Translations under genes and position numbers: made by a program
In this document: in pieces, positions 18,527 through 26,790 of the stretch
Layout of the letters: each line of letters opens with the position of its first letter
Numbering within the stretch: position 1 is the stretch's first letter
Source: Pseudomonas sp. SJZ079
GTDB taxonomy: Bacteria > Pseudomonadota > Gammaproteobacteria > Pseudomonadales > Pseudomonadaceae
Assembly (NCBI RefSeq): GCF_007993865.1
Contig: NZ_VIUH01000030.1
Location: 1-54,213 of the forward strand
Reading direction: 5' to 3'
Length of the DNA stretch: 54,213 nucleotides
Notes under the pieces: generated by a model
What the model was told of the DNA's origin: nothing
Database searches by the model: none
What the model saw: the letters and a program-made list of their open reading frames with translations, nothing else

Positions 18527-18916
18527 CTACAGCGCCGGGCTGAGCATCAGCAGCAGGCTGCAGAGTAACCCCAGTGCCCATACCAGGCTGCGCTGCCAAT
18601 GCAGGTCGGCCCAATAGAACAGCAGGTAGAGCACGCGCGACACCACAAAAGTCACCGCCAAAACATCCACCAGCAAGCCTTGGGTCCCGGTCACATGGGC
18701 CATCAGCACGCCTGCGGCAAACAACGGAAATGCCTCGAAGCTGTTCAGGTGCGCGGCCAAAGCCCGTGCGCCGAAACCACTGAGCCGGGCTTGCTGACTG
18801 CGCGGGTGACGGTTGTCGTAGGTGCCGCTCTCCTGCTGCATGGCTCTGGCAACCGGCGCCTTGGCCAGGAAAATCAGCAGTGCACTGATGAAGATGCACC
18901 AAAATGGCAGGCTCAT
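18527..18916 (-). CDS. MAPEG-family membrane protein
   Basis: The 129-residue protein has four hydrophobic segments and the MAPEG (membrane-associated eicosanoid/glutathione) signature region RLSGFGARALAAHLNSFEAFPLFAAGVLMAH followed by VVSRVLYLLFYWADLHWQRSLVW. Bacterial members are inner-membrane proteins of unknown, possibly glutathione-dependent, activity. It overlaps the upstream DUF599 gene by four bases, so the two form one transcript. Confidence 0.85.
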   Translation of the reverse strand: MSLPFWCIFISALLIFLAKAPVARAMQQESGTYDNRHPRSQQARLSGFGARALAAHLNSFEAFPLFAAGVLMAHVTGTQGLLVDVLAVTFVVSRVLYLLFYWADLHWQRSLVWALGLLCSLLLMLSPAL

Positions 18917-19647
18917 TCACTTTTCTCCTTGAGCGGTTCGAGCATTGGCGTCTGGGTGTAGACCATCACCTCCAGCACGTCGGAGTGGAACTCGCGGCGG
19001 TACAGCACCAGCACCACACCCGCGGTCACCAGCATGAAGAACCAGGGATTGATAAACCATGCCAGGGTCGACATGCCGAAATAATAGGCACGCAGGCCAT
19101 AGTTGAATTCGTTGGCGGCCATCGAGATCACCCGCGCGGTTCGCTCGGCGTAGGCCTTGCGCTCCTGCGCGGTCACATGCCGTTCACCTATCATGGGCGC
19201 AGAGCCGACCAGCACCGCAGCAAAATTGTACTGACGCATACACCAACTAAAGGTAAAGAAGGCGTAGACAAACACCACCCCCAGGGCCAGCAACTTGACC
19301 TCGGACATCTCGCGACTGGCGGCCTGGACAAAGGGCAAGTCCGCCAACAGCGACAGCGCGCGGTCCGAAGCACCCAGTACTGTGAGGATACCCGCGAGAA
19401 TGATCAGGGTGCTGGAGGCGAAGAACGAGGCGTTGCGCTCCAGGTTGCCGATCACGCTGGCATCGGCGATGCGGTTGTCGCGCAGCAACATGCGGCGCAT
19501 CCAGTCTTCCCGATAGAGGTGCAGCACACTGGCCAAGCACGGTGTAGTGCGACCCTTGTAATAAGCATACCGGCTATAGCCGGCCCAGCAGAGCACGAAC
19601 CAGAGGACGGCAAGCAGATGCGGCAGGTAGATGTCACTGATCGGCAT
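18913..19647 (-). CDS. DUF599 membrane protein
   Basis: The 244-residue integral membrane protein belongs to the DUF599 family. Four hydrophobic stretches lie at about 5-25, 73-95, 113-135 and 190-215. The middle contains the conserved ASFFASSTLIILAG and FFTFSWCMRQYNFAAVLVGS segments. Its function is unknown. It is coupled by ATGA to the MAPEG gene, and gene order with brnQ upstream resembles that in P. aeruginosa. Confidence 0.85.
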   Translation of the reverse strand: MPISDIYLPHLLAVLWFVLCWAGYSRYAYYKGRTTPCLASVLHLYREDWMRRMLLRDNRIADASVIGNLERNASFFASSTLIILAGILTVLGASDRALSLLADLPFVQAASREMSEVKLLALGVVFVYAFFTFSWCMRQYNFAAVLVGSAPMIGERHVTAQERKAYAERTARVISMAANEFNYGLRAYYFGMSTLAWFINPWFFMLVTAGVVLVLYRREFHSDVLEVMVYTQTPMLEPLKEKSE

Positions 19648-19702
19648 GGAAACTCCTTGTTAGCACGCGCCGATTATAGCCAGCCATCGCCTGCAACTGA
19701 CC

Positions 19703-19738
19703 AACAAAATGGCCGCCTGATGAGGCGGCCATTTTGTG
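19703..19738 (-). terminator. Terminator of brnQ
   Basis: CAAAATGGCCGCC and GGCGGCCATTTTG form a 13-base-pair perfect stem with a six-base loop, just beyond the brnQ stop. Confidence 0.88.
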
Positions 19739-19749
19739 GTGGACAGTGC

Positions 19750-21063
19750 TCAAGCCAGTTGCGGACTCGGGCTGCCCAATACCCGGTCGAGTGCGGCCGT
19801 CAGCAGCAACGTCACCAGTACGGGCACCAGCCAGCCCAGGCTTTGTGCAGCCAACGGCAGTTCGCTGAACAGCGTAGGCAGCAGGTGCTTGAACCCCGCG
19901 GCGGCGAAGCCATCGACCAGACCAAATATCAGCGCCACCGTCATCACCGGTACAAACACCCGGTGCGGCGACAACCACAGACCACCCAGCAGATTAAGCG
20001 TCACCAGCACGATCGCCAGCGGGTAGAGCCCGACCAACACCGGTACCGAGACGCTGATCAACTGCGTCAGCCCCTGATTGGCCACCAACAGACTGAACAG
20101 ACCGAACACCAGCACGACCACGCGATACGAGATCGGCAGCAAGCCGCTGAAGAACTCGCCGCAGGCCGTGAGCAGGCCCACCGCGGTGGTCAAGCAGGCC
20201 AGCGTGATGACGATGGCCAGCAGCAGACTGCCGGCGATGCCGAAGGTGTGTTGCACGTAGGCGGAGAGTATCTGCACGCCATTCTGCGCCTCACCGGCAA
20301 TCTCCTGGCTGGTGGCACCCAGGTAGAACAACGCCAGATAGACCAATGACAGCCCGGCCGCCGCAATTAGGCCGGCAATTACCGAGTAACGGGTGATCAG
20401 CGAAGCGTCGGTCACACCGCGATCACGGATTGCAGTGGCAATCACGATGCCAAACACCAACGCACCCAGGGTATCCATGGTCAGATAGCCCTGCAGAAAG
20501 CCCTGCACGAAAGGTGCAGCCTGATAATCCGCTGACACCTGGCCGATCTCGCCGGCCGGAACGACCAGCGCGGCGCCGCCGAGCACCAATAGCGCCGCCA
20601 GCAATACCGGGGTGATGAACTTGCCGATACGGTCGACCAGTTGCCCCGGATTGAGCGACAGAAACATCACCGCAGCGAAATACGCCAGGCTGTAGACCAA
20701 CAGCGGCGTGCCACCATTCCCGGTAAAGGGGGCTACGCCCATCTCGAACGACACCACCGCCGTGCGTGGCGTAGCGAACAGGGGACCGATGGCCAGGTAA
20801 ACCGCCACGGCAAAGAGCACGCCGGCACGCTTGCCGAGTGGCGCGGTGAGCAGCGGCATGCCGCCGCCTACCCGGGCCAGAGCCACGATGGTGAGCAGTG
20901 GCAGACCGACACCCGTGAGCAGAAAGCCCAGTGCAGCCAAGCCAATATTCTCCCCCGCGGCCATACCGGCACTGGGCGGGAAGATGATGTTACCGGCGCC
21001 TAGGAACAGCGCAAACGTCATAAAACCGAGGGCCAGGAGATCCGAGCCTTGCAAACGAGTCAT
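19750..21063 (-). CDS. brnQ: Branched-chain amino acid carrier BrnQ (LIVCS family)
   Basis: This 437-residue inner-membrane carrier takes up leucine, isoleucine and valine with sodium or protons. It has about twelve hydrophobic helices and the family N-terminus GSDLLALGFMTFALFLGAGNIIFPPSAG. I chose the ATG at 21063, which gives the usual length; an in-frame upstream GTG would add 35 non-membrane residues. There is no good Shine-Dalgarno before this ATG. It is the last gene on the left side that fits the P. aeruginosa-like neighbourhood; the purine region begins after the next 670 bases. Confidence 0.95.
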   Translation of the reverse strand: MTRLQGSDLLALGFMTFALFLGAGNIIFPPSAGMAAGENIGLAALGFLLTGVGLPLLTIVALARVGGGMPLLTAPLGKRAGVLFAVAVYLAIGPLFATPRTAVVSFEMGVAPFTGNGGTPLLVYSLAYFAAVMFLSLNPGQLVDRIGKFITPVLLAALLVLGGAALVVPAGEIGQVSADYQAAPFVQGFLQGYLTMDTLGALVFGIVIATAIRDRGVTDASLITRYSVIAGLIAAAGLSLVYLALFYLGATSQEIAGEAQNGVQILSAYVQHTFGIAGSLLLAIVITLACLTTAVGLLTACGEFFSGLLPISYRVVVLVFGLFSLLVANQGLTQLISVSVPVLVGLYPLAIVLVTLNLLGGLWLSPHRVFVPVMTVALIFGLVDGFAAAGFKHLLPTLFSELPLAAQSLGWLVPVLVTLLLTAALDRVLGSPSPQLA

Positions 21064-21634
21064 AGAGGGGAGTACCACAGGCAGAAGGTCAAAAAAATCG
21101 AGAGCTTCCCGACGGTTTGGGGAAACGTCGCCCTGCCGGTTAAGCGGAGCCAGAGATGAGCCACTCACCTCTTGTGAAGGCGTGGCCGGATAGTTGCAAG
21201 CCTATCGAATTTATCGCTTTTAGAGGCATAGGCGTAGATCAGGCTGTCGAACCGACGCAATTTGCTGTCGCATTGGCAACAGTTACCAGCGCTAACGTAC
21301 GAGTAAACGCATGCCGTTATCGACTCGAGCAAAAGCTGCTGAGCCATCGGAGTCCGATCATTGGCCGCAGAGCCAGACGCTTCGTCCTACCTTATTAGTA
21401 GCGCGCATCCACCTGCAGATATTGGCCACAGCAGTCCTGACGAGTTCATGGATGGCGGCGACATTTCGGCGCATCGGGCAACTGCCTGGCTCGGCCATGA
21501 GCCAGCGCATTCTTGTAGTTTTGCCCTGCCCACCTGGAAGCCGTATTAGAGCCGCTCCCGGCATGACCGGCTAACCTGATACAACTCGCTTCCCGCACTT
21601 CGTGAGCTCATAACCTAATCGCATGACAACTACC
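21064..21634. other. Long non-coding stretch between brnQ and the xdh promoter
   Basis: I find no supported gene, RNA or terminator. Several short frames are open, but none has a ribosome site or a recognisable product. The stretch separates a core-genome-like block from the purine cluster and carries the brnQ promoter on one side. It may be the scar of a rearrangement. Confidence 0.4.
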
Positions 21635-21648
21635 TGACTATAAGGTCA
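21635..21648. promoter_or_regulatory. RutR-type operator, xdhA distal site
   Basis: TGAC-TATAAG-GTCA is a perfect TGAC-N6-GTCA palindrome. Its half-sites and spacing equal those of the E. coli RutR consensus (TTGACCAnnTGGTCAA). Its centre is 23 bases upstream of a second copy. Confidence 0.75.
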
Positions 21649-21656
21649 AATATTTG

Positions 21657-21685
21657 TTGACCCAAAAGTCAGAAAACTCTAGATT
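21657..21685 (+). promoter_or_regulatory. xdhA promoter with RutR-type operator over the -35
   Basis: TTGACC (21657-21662, five of six bases of the sigma-70 -35 consensus) and TAGATT (21680-21685) are 17 bases apart. The second operator, TGAC-CCAAAA-GTCA at 21658-21671, covers the -35, so binding should repress. The promoter call is a prediction; the palindrome is directly seen. Confidence 0.65.
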
Positions 21686-21736
21686 TGCACCATACGAGCC
21701 GCCCGTTCAAAACAATAAAGTGCCTGGAGGTCTTCC

Positions 21737-23176
21737 TTGATCCAGTTTTTACTCAACCGAGAGCTGCGCACCGAGCAGCAACTCGACCCTAACGTCACCG
21801 TACTCAACTATTTGCGTGAACATCTGGGCAAATCCGGGACTAAAGAAGGCTGCGCTTCTGGCGACTGCGGTGCCTGCACCGTTGTAGTCGGCGAATTGGA
21901 GGGGGAACGTGTGCGTTACCGCACCCTCAACTCCTGCCTGACCTTCGTTTCTTCCCTGCACGGCAAGCAATTGATCACCGTCGAAGACCTCAAGCACCAA
22001 GGCAAGCTGCACAGCGTGCAACAGGCCATGGTCGACTGCCACGGGTCACAGTGCGGCTTCTGCACCCCCGGCTTTGTCATGTCGCTGTTCGCCCTGCAGA
22101 AGAACAGCCAAGACTTCGACAAGGCCGGCACCCTGGAAGCCCTGGCCGGTAATCTGTGTCGCTGCACCGGCTATCGCCCGATCATCGACGCCGCCGAGCA
22201 GGCCTGCTGCCAGAAGCAGCCGGACCAGTTCGACGCTGCCGAAGCCGAGACTGTCGCGCAACTGAAGGCCATCGCCCCACGCGAAACCGCCGAATTGAAC
22301 AGCGGCGACAAGCGCTGCCTGTTACCGCTCACCGTCGCCGACCTGGCCGACATCTACGCGGCTAACCCGCAGGCCCGTCTGCTGGCCGGTGGTACCGACC
22401 TGGCCCTGGAAGTCACCCAGTTCCACCGTGAACTGCCGGTAATGATCTACGTCGGTCATATCGAAGCCATGAAGCGCGTCGAGGTCAGCGCCGACCACAT
22501 CGAGATCGGCGCCGCCACTTCGCTGTCCGATTGCTACGCCGCGCTGGCCAAGGACTACCCGGACTTCGGCGAGTTGCTGCACCGCTTCGCCTCGTTGCAG
22601 ATCCGTAACCAGGGCACCCTCGGCGGCAACATTGGCAACGCCTCGCCCATCGGCGATGCCCCGCCGCTGCTAATCGCCCTTGGCGCGCAGATCGTCCTGC
22701 GCAAAGGCAGCGAGACCCGCACCCTGCCGATCGAAGACTACTTCCTCGATTACAAGGTCACCGCCCGCCAGGAAGCCGAATTCATCGAGAAGATCATCGT
22801 ACCCCGCGCGAAAAGCACCCAGGCGTTCCGCGCCTACAAAGTGTCCAAGCGCCTGGACGATGACATTTCCGCAGTCTGCGCCGCCTTTAACCTCGAGGTT
22901 AAGGACGGCGTGGTACAGAACGCACGCATCGCCTTCGGTGGCATGGCGGCGATCCCCAAGCGTGCCGCCGCCTGCGAGGCAGCGCTCAACGGGGCTGCTT
23001 GGTACCCAGGGGTGATAGAGCGCGCGTGCGCAGCCCTGGCCGAAGATTTCACCCCGCTCAGCGACTTCCGTGCCAGCAAGGAATATCGCCTGCTCACCGC
23101 GCAGAACCTGCTGCGTAAATTCTTCCTCGAGCTGCAAGCTCCCGAAGTCGAAACCCGGGTGACCGCCTATGTCTAA
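21737..23176 (+). CDS. xdhA: Xanthine dehydrogenase small subunit (2Fe-2S and FAD)
   Basis: This 479-residue subunit carries the two [2Fe-2S] clusters and FAD that pass electrons from the molybdenum site of XdhB to NAD. Cluster cysteines are visible at 39, 44, 47 and 67 (CASGDCGACTV) and at 106, 109, 141 and 143 (CGFCTPGF, CRCTGY). The FAD domain follows from about residue 195 with LLAGGTDLALEV and LGGNIGNASPIGD. Translation starts at TTG (21737), six bases after GGAGG; no nearby in-frame ATG is plausible. It overlaps xdhB by eight bases. Two RutR-type operators control its promoter. Confidence 0.97.
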   Translation: MIQFLLNRELRTEQQLDPNVTVLNYLREHLGKSGTKEGCASGDCGACTVVVGELEGERVRYRTLNSCLTFVSSLHGKQLITVEDLKHQGKLHSVQQAMVDCHGSQCGFCTPGFVMSLFALQKNSQDFDKAGTLEALAGNLCRCTGYRPIIDAAEQACCQKQPDQFDAAEAETVAQLKAIAPRETAELNSGDKRCLLPLTVADLADIYAANPQARLLAGGTDLALEVTQFHRELPVMIYVGHIEAMKRVEVSADHIEIGAATSLSDCYAALAKDYPDFGELLHRFASLQIRNQGTLGGNIGNASPIGDAPPLLIALGAQIVLRKGSETRTLPIEDYFLDYKVTARQEAEFIEKIIVPRAKSTQAFRAYKVSKRLDDDISAVCAAFNLEVKDGVVQNARIAFGGMAAIPKRAAACEAALNGAAWYPGVIERACAALAEDFTPLSDFRASKEYRLLTAQNLLRKFFLELQAPEVETRVTAYV

Positions 23177-25568
23177 CCATCACGAAACTCCGAAAACCCA
23201 GGCGGAGCTGGCCGAATTGTTCCGCGCCGGCATCACCAGCGGCGTCGGTCGCAGCGTCAAGCACGAGAGCGCCGACAAGCACGTATCCGGCGAAGCCGTC
23301 TACGTCGATGACCGCCTGGAGTTCCCCAACCAGCTGCACGTCTATGCGCGCATGAGCGACCGCGCCCACGCCCGTATCGTTAAGATCGATACCGCGCCTT
23401 GCTATGCAGTGCCAGGCGTGGCCATCGCCATCACCAGCAAGGATGTGCCCGGGCAACTGGACATCGGCCCGGTAGTCGCCGGTGATCCGTTGCTGGCGGA
23501 CGGCAAGGTCGAATATGTCGGCCAAGTGGTCATCGCGGTCGCGGCCGACAGCCTGGAAAACGCCCGTAAAGGCGCCATGGCGGCGGTCATCGAATACGAA
23601 GATCTGGTGCCGGTACTGGACGTCGAAGAGGCGCTGCGCAAGAAGCATTTCGTGCTCGACAGCCATCAGCACAAGATCGGCGACTCCGCCGCGGCCCTGA
23701 GCACTGCGCCACACCGCCTGCAAGGCAAACTGCATATCGGCGGCCAGGAGCACTTCTACCTGGAAACCCAGGTGTCGTCGGTGATGCCCAGCGAAGATGG
23801 CGGCATGATCGTCTATACCTCGACGCAAAACGCCACCGAAGTACAGAAACTGGTCGCCGAGGTGCTCGGCGTACCGATGCACAAGATCGTCATCGACATG
23901 CGCCGCATGGGTGGCGGCTTTGGCGGTAAGGAAACCCAAGCCGCCGGCCCCGCCTGCCTGTGTGCGGTGATTGCCCACCTCACCGGCCGCCCGACCAAGA
24001 TGCGCCTGCCGCGTGTCGAGGACATGCTGATCACCGGCAAGCGTCACCCCTTCTATGTCGAGTATGACGTCGGCTTCGACGACAACGGCCTGCTGCATGG
24101 CATCCAGCTGGAACTGGCCGGCAACTGCGGCTACTCGCCCGACCTGTCCGGCTCCATCGTCGACCGTGCCATGTTCCACGCGGACAACGCCTATTTCCTC
24201 GGCAACGCCACCATCAACGGTCACCGTTGCAAGACCAACATCGCCTCCAACACGGCGTACCGCGGTTTCGGCGGCCCCCAGGGGATGGTCGCCATCGAGG
24301 AGGTCATGGATGCCGTCGCCCGCAGCTTGGGCAAAGACCCACTGGAAGTGCGCAAGCTCAACTACTACGGCAAGGAAGAGCGCAACGTCACCCATTACCA
24401 CCAGCCGGTCGAGCACAACATGCTCGCCGAGATGACCGCCGATCTGGAGGCCAGCAGCGAGTACGCCAAGCGCCGCCGTGAAATTCTTGAATTCAACAGT
24501 AAAAGCCCGGTGCTGAAGAAAGGCCTGGCGCTGACCCCGGTCAAATTCGGCATCAGCTTCACCGCCACCTTCCTCAACCAGGCGGGGGCGCTGATCCACA
24601 TCTATACCGACGGCAGCATCCACCTGAACCACGGTGGCACCGAGATGGGTCAAGGGCTCAACACCAAGGTCGCGCAAATCGTCGCCGAAGTGTTCCAGGT
24701 CGACATCTCGCGCATCCAGATCACCGCGACCAACACCGACAAGGTACCCAACACCTCGCCGACCGCAGCCTCCAGCGGCACCGACCTCAATGGCAAGGCC
24801 GCGCAGAACGCCGCGCAGATCATCAAGCAACGCCTGGTCGACTTCCTCGTGCGCGAGCACAAGGTGAGCCCGGAAGATGTCGAGTTCCGCAATGGCCAAG
24901 TCCGCGTGCGCGAGCAGTTTCTCTCCTTCGAGGCGCTGATTCAGCAGGCCTACTTCAATCAGGTTTCGCTCTCCAGCACCGGCTTCTACCGCACACCGAA
25001 GATCTTCTACGATCGCGACAAGGCCCGCGGTCGCCCCTTCTACTACTTCGCCTACGGCGCCGCCTGCGCGGAAGTGATAGTCGACACCCTGACCGGCGAG
25101 TACAAGATGCTGCGCACCGACATCCTGCATGACGTCGGCGCCTCGCTGAACCCGGCCATCGACATCGGTCAGGTGGAAGGCGCGTTCGTCCAGGGCCTGG
25201 GTTGGCTGACCATGGAAGAGCTGGTGTGGAACGACAAAGGCAAGCTGATGACCAACGGCCCAGCCAGCTACAAGATCCCGGCCATCACCGACATGCCCAT
25301 GGACCTGCGCGTGAAGCTGGTGGAAAACCGCAAGAACCCGGAAGACACGGTGTTCCATTCCAAGGCCGTGGGCGAGCCGCCGTTCATGCTCGGCATTGCC
25401 GTGTGGTGCGCGATCAAGGACGCCGTCGCCAGTCTCGCCGATTACCGGGTCCAGCCCGCAATCGACGCGCCAGCCACCCCCGAGCGCGTGCTCTGGGGCG
25501 TTGAACAGATGAAGAAATTGCAGACGTCGGCCAAGCCCTCAGCAGCAGTGACTGTCGAACCGGCCTGA
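23169..25568 (+). CDS. xdhB: Xanthine dehydrogenase molybdopterin-binding subunit
   Basis: This 799-residue large subunit hydroxylates hypoxanthine to xanthine and xanthine to urate at a molybdenum-molybdopterin centre. Molybdenum-site motifs are intact: RRMGGGFGGKETQ, TAYRGFGGPQG (the substrate Arg region), HGGTEMGQGLNTK and the catalytic Glu in KAVGEPPFMLG. Length and motifs match XdhB of bacterial XdhAB. The ATG at 23169 lies inside the end of xdhA, so the subunits are translationally coupled. A REP-like repeat follows the stop. MoaA, needed for its cofactor, is encoded near the right end of the window. Confidence 0.98.
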   Translation: MSNHHETPKTQAELAELFRAGITSGVGRSVKHESADKHVSGEAVYVDDRLEFPNQLHVYARMSDRAHARIVKIDTAPCYAVPGVAIAITSKDVPGQLDIGPVVAGDPLLADGKVEYVGQVVIAVAADSLENARKGAMAAVIEYEDLVPVLDVEEALRKKHFVLDSHQHKIGDSAAALSTAPHRLQGKLHIGGQEHFYLETQVSSVMPSEDGGMIVYTSTQNATEVQKLVAEVLGVPMHKIVIDMRRMGGGFGGKETQAAGPACLCAVIAHLTGRPTKMRLPRVEDMLITGKRHPFYVEYDVGFDDNGLLHGIQLELAGNCGYSPDLSGSIVDRAMFHADNAYFLGNATINGHRCKTNIASNTAYRGFGGPQGMVAIEEVMDAVARSLGKDPLEVRKLNYYGKEERNVTHYHQPVEHNMLAEMTADLEASSEYAKRRREILEFNSKSPVLKKGLALTPVKFGISFTATFLNQAGALIHIYTDGSIHLNHGGTEMGQGLNTKVAQIVAEVFQVDISRIQITATNTDKVPNTSPTAASSGTDLNGKAAQNAAQIIKQRLVDFLVREHKVSPEDVEFRNGQVRVREQFLSFEALIQQAYFNQVSLSSTGFYRTPKIFYDRDKARGRPFYYFAYGAACAEVIVDTLTGEYKMLRTDILHDVGASLNPAIDIGQVEGAFVQGLGWLTMEELVWNDKGKLMTNGPASYKIPAITDMPMDLRVKLVENRKNPEDTVFHSKAVGEPPFMLGIAVWCAIKDAVASLADYRVQPAIDAPATPERVLWGVEQMKKLQTSAKPSAAVTVEPA

Positions 25569-25575
25569 AGCGAAT

Positions 25576-25633
25576 CGTAGCCCGGACAAAGTCCGGGAAC
25601 CCATCAGCCCCGGATTACATCCGGGCTACGGTT
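25576..25633. repeat. REP-like inverted repeat (TAGCCCGGAT type)
   Basis: CGTAGCCCGGA and ATCCGGGCTACGG face each other, with a second inner pair TCCGGG and CCCGGAT. Such paired repeats are common intergenic elements in Pseudomonas. It lies between xdhB and the small ORF and could stabilise the upstream mRNA. Confidence 0.7.
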
Positions 25634-25664
25634 AAGCCAAACGCCCAACTTACGGTGCACAACA

Positions 25665-25841
25665 ATGACAACACACACCGAACATACACAGGAGGCAGCG
25701 ACGCCACAGGGCTTCGATAGCCTGTCGCCGCTGCTGTTGCTGGAGCCGCTGAACCGCAAGCCCGACCGCCCGAAGAAGGACGAGGACTGGCGCCTGTCGC
25801 GCTCCGCCAAGCCCCTACGTACCTGGAGGCTGAGTAAATGA
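25665..25841 (+). CDS. Small 58-residue ORF between xdhB and xdhC, unknown
   Basis: A 58-codon frame starts at ATG 25665 and its TGA overlaps the ATG of xdhC (ATGA), the same coupling seen between many genes here. The product has a polar Thr/Gln-rich start, a hydrophobic segment (FDSLSPLLLLEPLNR) and a strongly basic tail (NRKPDRPKKDEDW...RSAKPLRTWRLSK). Codon use in the last 40 codons looks coding, rich in CTG and CGC. The start has no good ribosome site. I do not recognise a family. It might be an XdhC helper or a translational leader for xdhC. Confidence 0.5.
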   Translation: MTTHTEHTQEAATPQGFDSLSPLLLLEPLNRKPDRPKKDEDWRLSRSAKPLRTWRLSK

Positions 25842-26674
25842 GCTGGATCAGCGCCCTCGCCGAATTGCACCAACAGGGGCAACCCTGCGTGTTGGTGACC
25901 ATCATCGAAGAGCGCGGCTCGACGCCACGCAATGCCGGTTCGAAAATGGTCGTGACGGCCGAACGCATCTTTGAAACCATCGGCGGTGGCCACCTGGAAT
26001 ACAAGGCGATGCAACTGGCCCGCGAGATGCTCGAAGGTCGCAGCCAGGACACGCGCCTGGAGCGCTTCAGCCTCGGCGCCAGCCTCGGCCAGTGCTGCGG
26101 CGGCGCCACCGTGCTGCTGTTCGAGCCGATGGGCCAGCCGCAGGCGCAGATCGCCGTGTTCGGCGCCGGTCACGTTGGCCGCGCCCTGGTGCCCCTGCTC
26201 GCCAGCCTGCCGTGCAAGGTGCGCTGGATCGACTCACGCGAGAGCGAATTTCCCGAGGTGATGCCTGCCGGGGTTGAGAAGGTGGTCAACGACGAAGTGG
26301 TCGATGAAGTCGAGGCCATGCCAGCCGGCAGCTACTACATCGTCATGACCCACAACCATCAGCTCGACCTGGAACTGACCGCCGCCATCCTCAAGCGCAA
26401 CGATTTCGCCTACTACGGTTTGATCGGCTCTAAGACCAAGCGCGTCAAGTTCGAACACCGTCTACGCGATCGTGGCTTCGCGCCTGAAGTGGTGCAACGC
26501 ATGCGCTGTCCGATGGGTTTGGCCGAGGTCAAAGGCAAGCTGCCGGTCGAGATCGCCGTGTCCATAGCCGGCGAAGTGATCGCCACCTACAACGCCGCCT
26601 TTGGCCAGGACGTGAAAAAAGGCGAGACCAGCGTCGCCAAGCTGCTGCCAGCATCGCGCAGAAACCAAGCCTGA
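25838..26674 (+). CDS. xdhC: Xanthine dehydrogenase accessory protein XdhC
   Basis: This 278-residue factor binds molybdenum cofactor, promotes its sulfuration and inserts it into XdhB. It has the N-terminal XdhC/CoxI domain with the conserved GQCCGGATVLLFEP motif and a C-terminal Rossmann domain starting VFGAGHVGRALVPLL and including THNHQLDLEL and GLIGSKTKR. GGAGG stands eight bases before the ATG at 25838. The tail KLLPASRRN is short. It belongs to the xdh operon and is followed by a REP element and guaD. Confidence 0.95.
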   Translation: MSWISALAELHQQGQPCVLVTIIEERGSTPRNAGSKMVVTAERIFETIGGGHLEYKAMQLAREMLEGRSQDTRLERFSLGASLGQCCGGATVLLFEPMGQPQAQIAVFGAGHVGRALVPLLASLPCKVRWIDSRESEFPEVMPAGVEKVVNDEVVDEVEAMPAGSYYIVMTHNHQLDLELTAAILKRNDFAYYGLIGSKTKRVKFEHRLRDRGFAPEVVQRMRCPMGLAEVKGKLPVEIAVSIAGEVIATYNAAFGQDVKKGETSVAKLLPASRRNQA

Positions 26675-26703
26675 CCCCAAGCTGCTGCGCTTACACAGAT
26701 TCC

Positions 26704-26759
26704 TGTAGGAGCGGCCTTGGCCTCGATCAGGTTCAATCGCGGCCAAGGCCGCTCCTACA
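26704..26759. repeat. REP element between xdhC and guaD
   Basis: TGTAGGAGCGGCCTTGGCC and its reverse complement GGCCAAGGCCGCTCCTACA face each other across about 18 bases. This is the classical Pseudomonas REP/REPIN family. Confidence 0.9.
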
Positions 26760-26790
26760 TAGCCCCATCCAACGATTGATAGAGACAACC

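Noticed and set aside
18904..20349. Long plus-strand frame across the MAPEG, DUF599 and brnQ genes
   Set aside because: Gln/His/Arg-rich low-complexity product opposite well-supported membrane proteins.
23094..25358. Very long open frame antisense to xdhB
   Set aside because: It mirrors the GC-rich codon pattern of xdhB, has low-complexity His/Val/Gly/Asp-rich composition and no family resemblance. xdhB is certain by its motifs.
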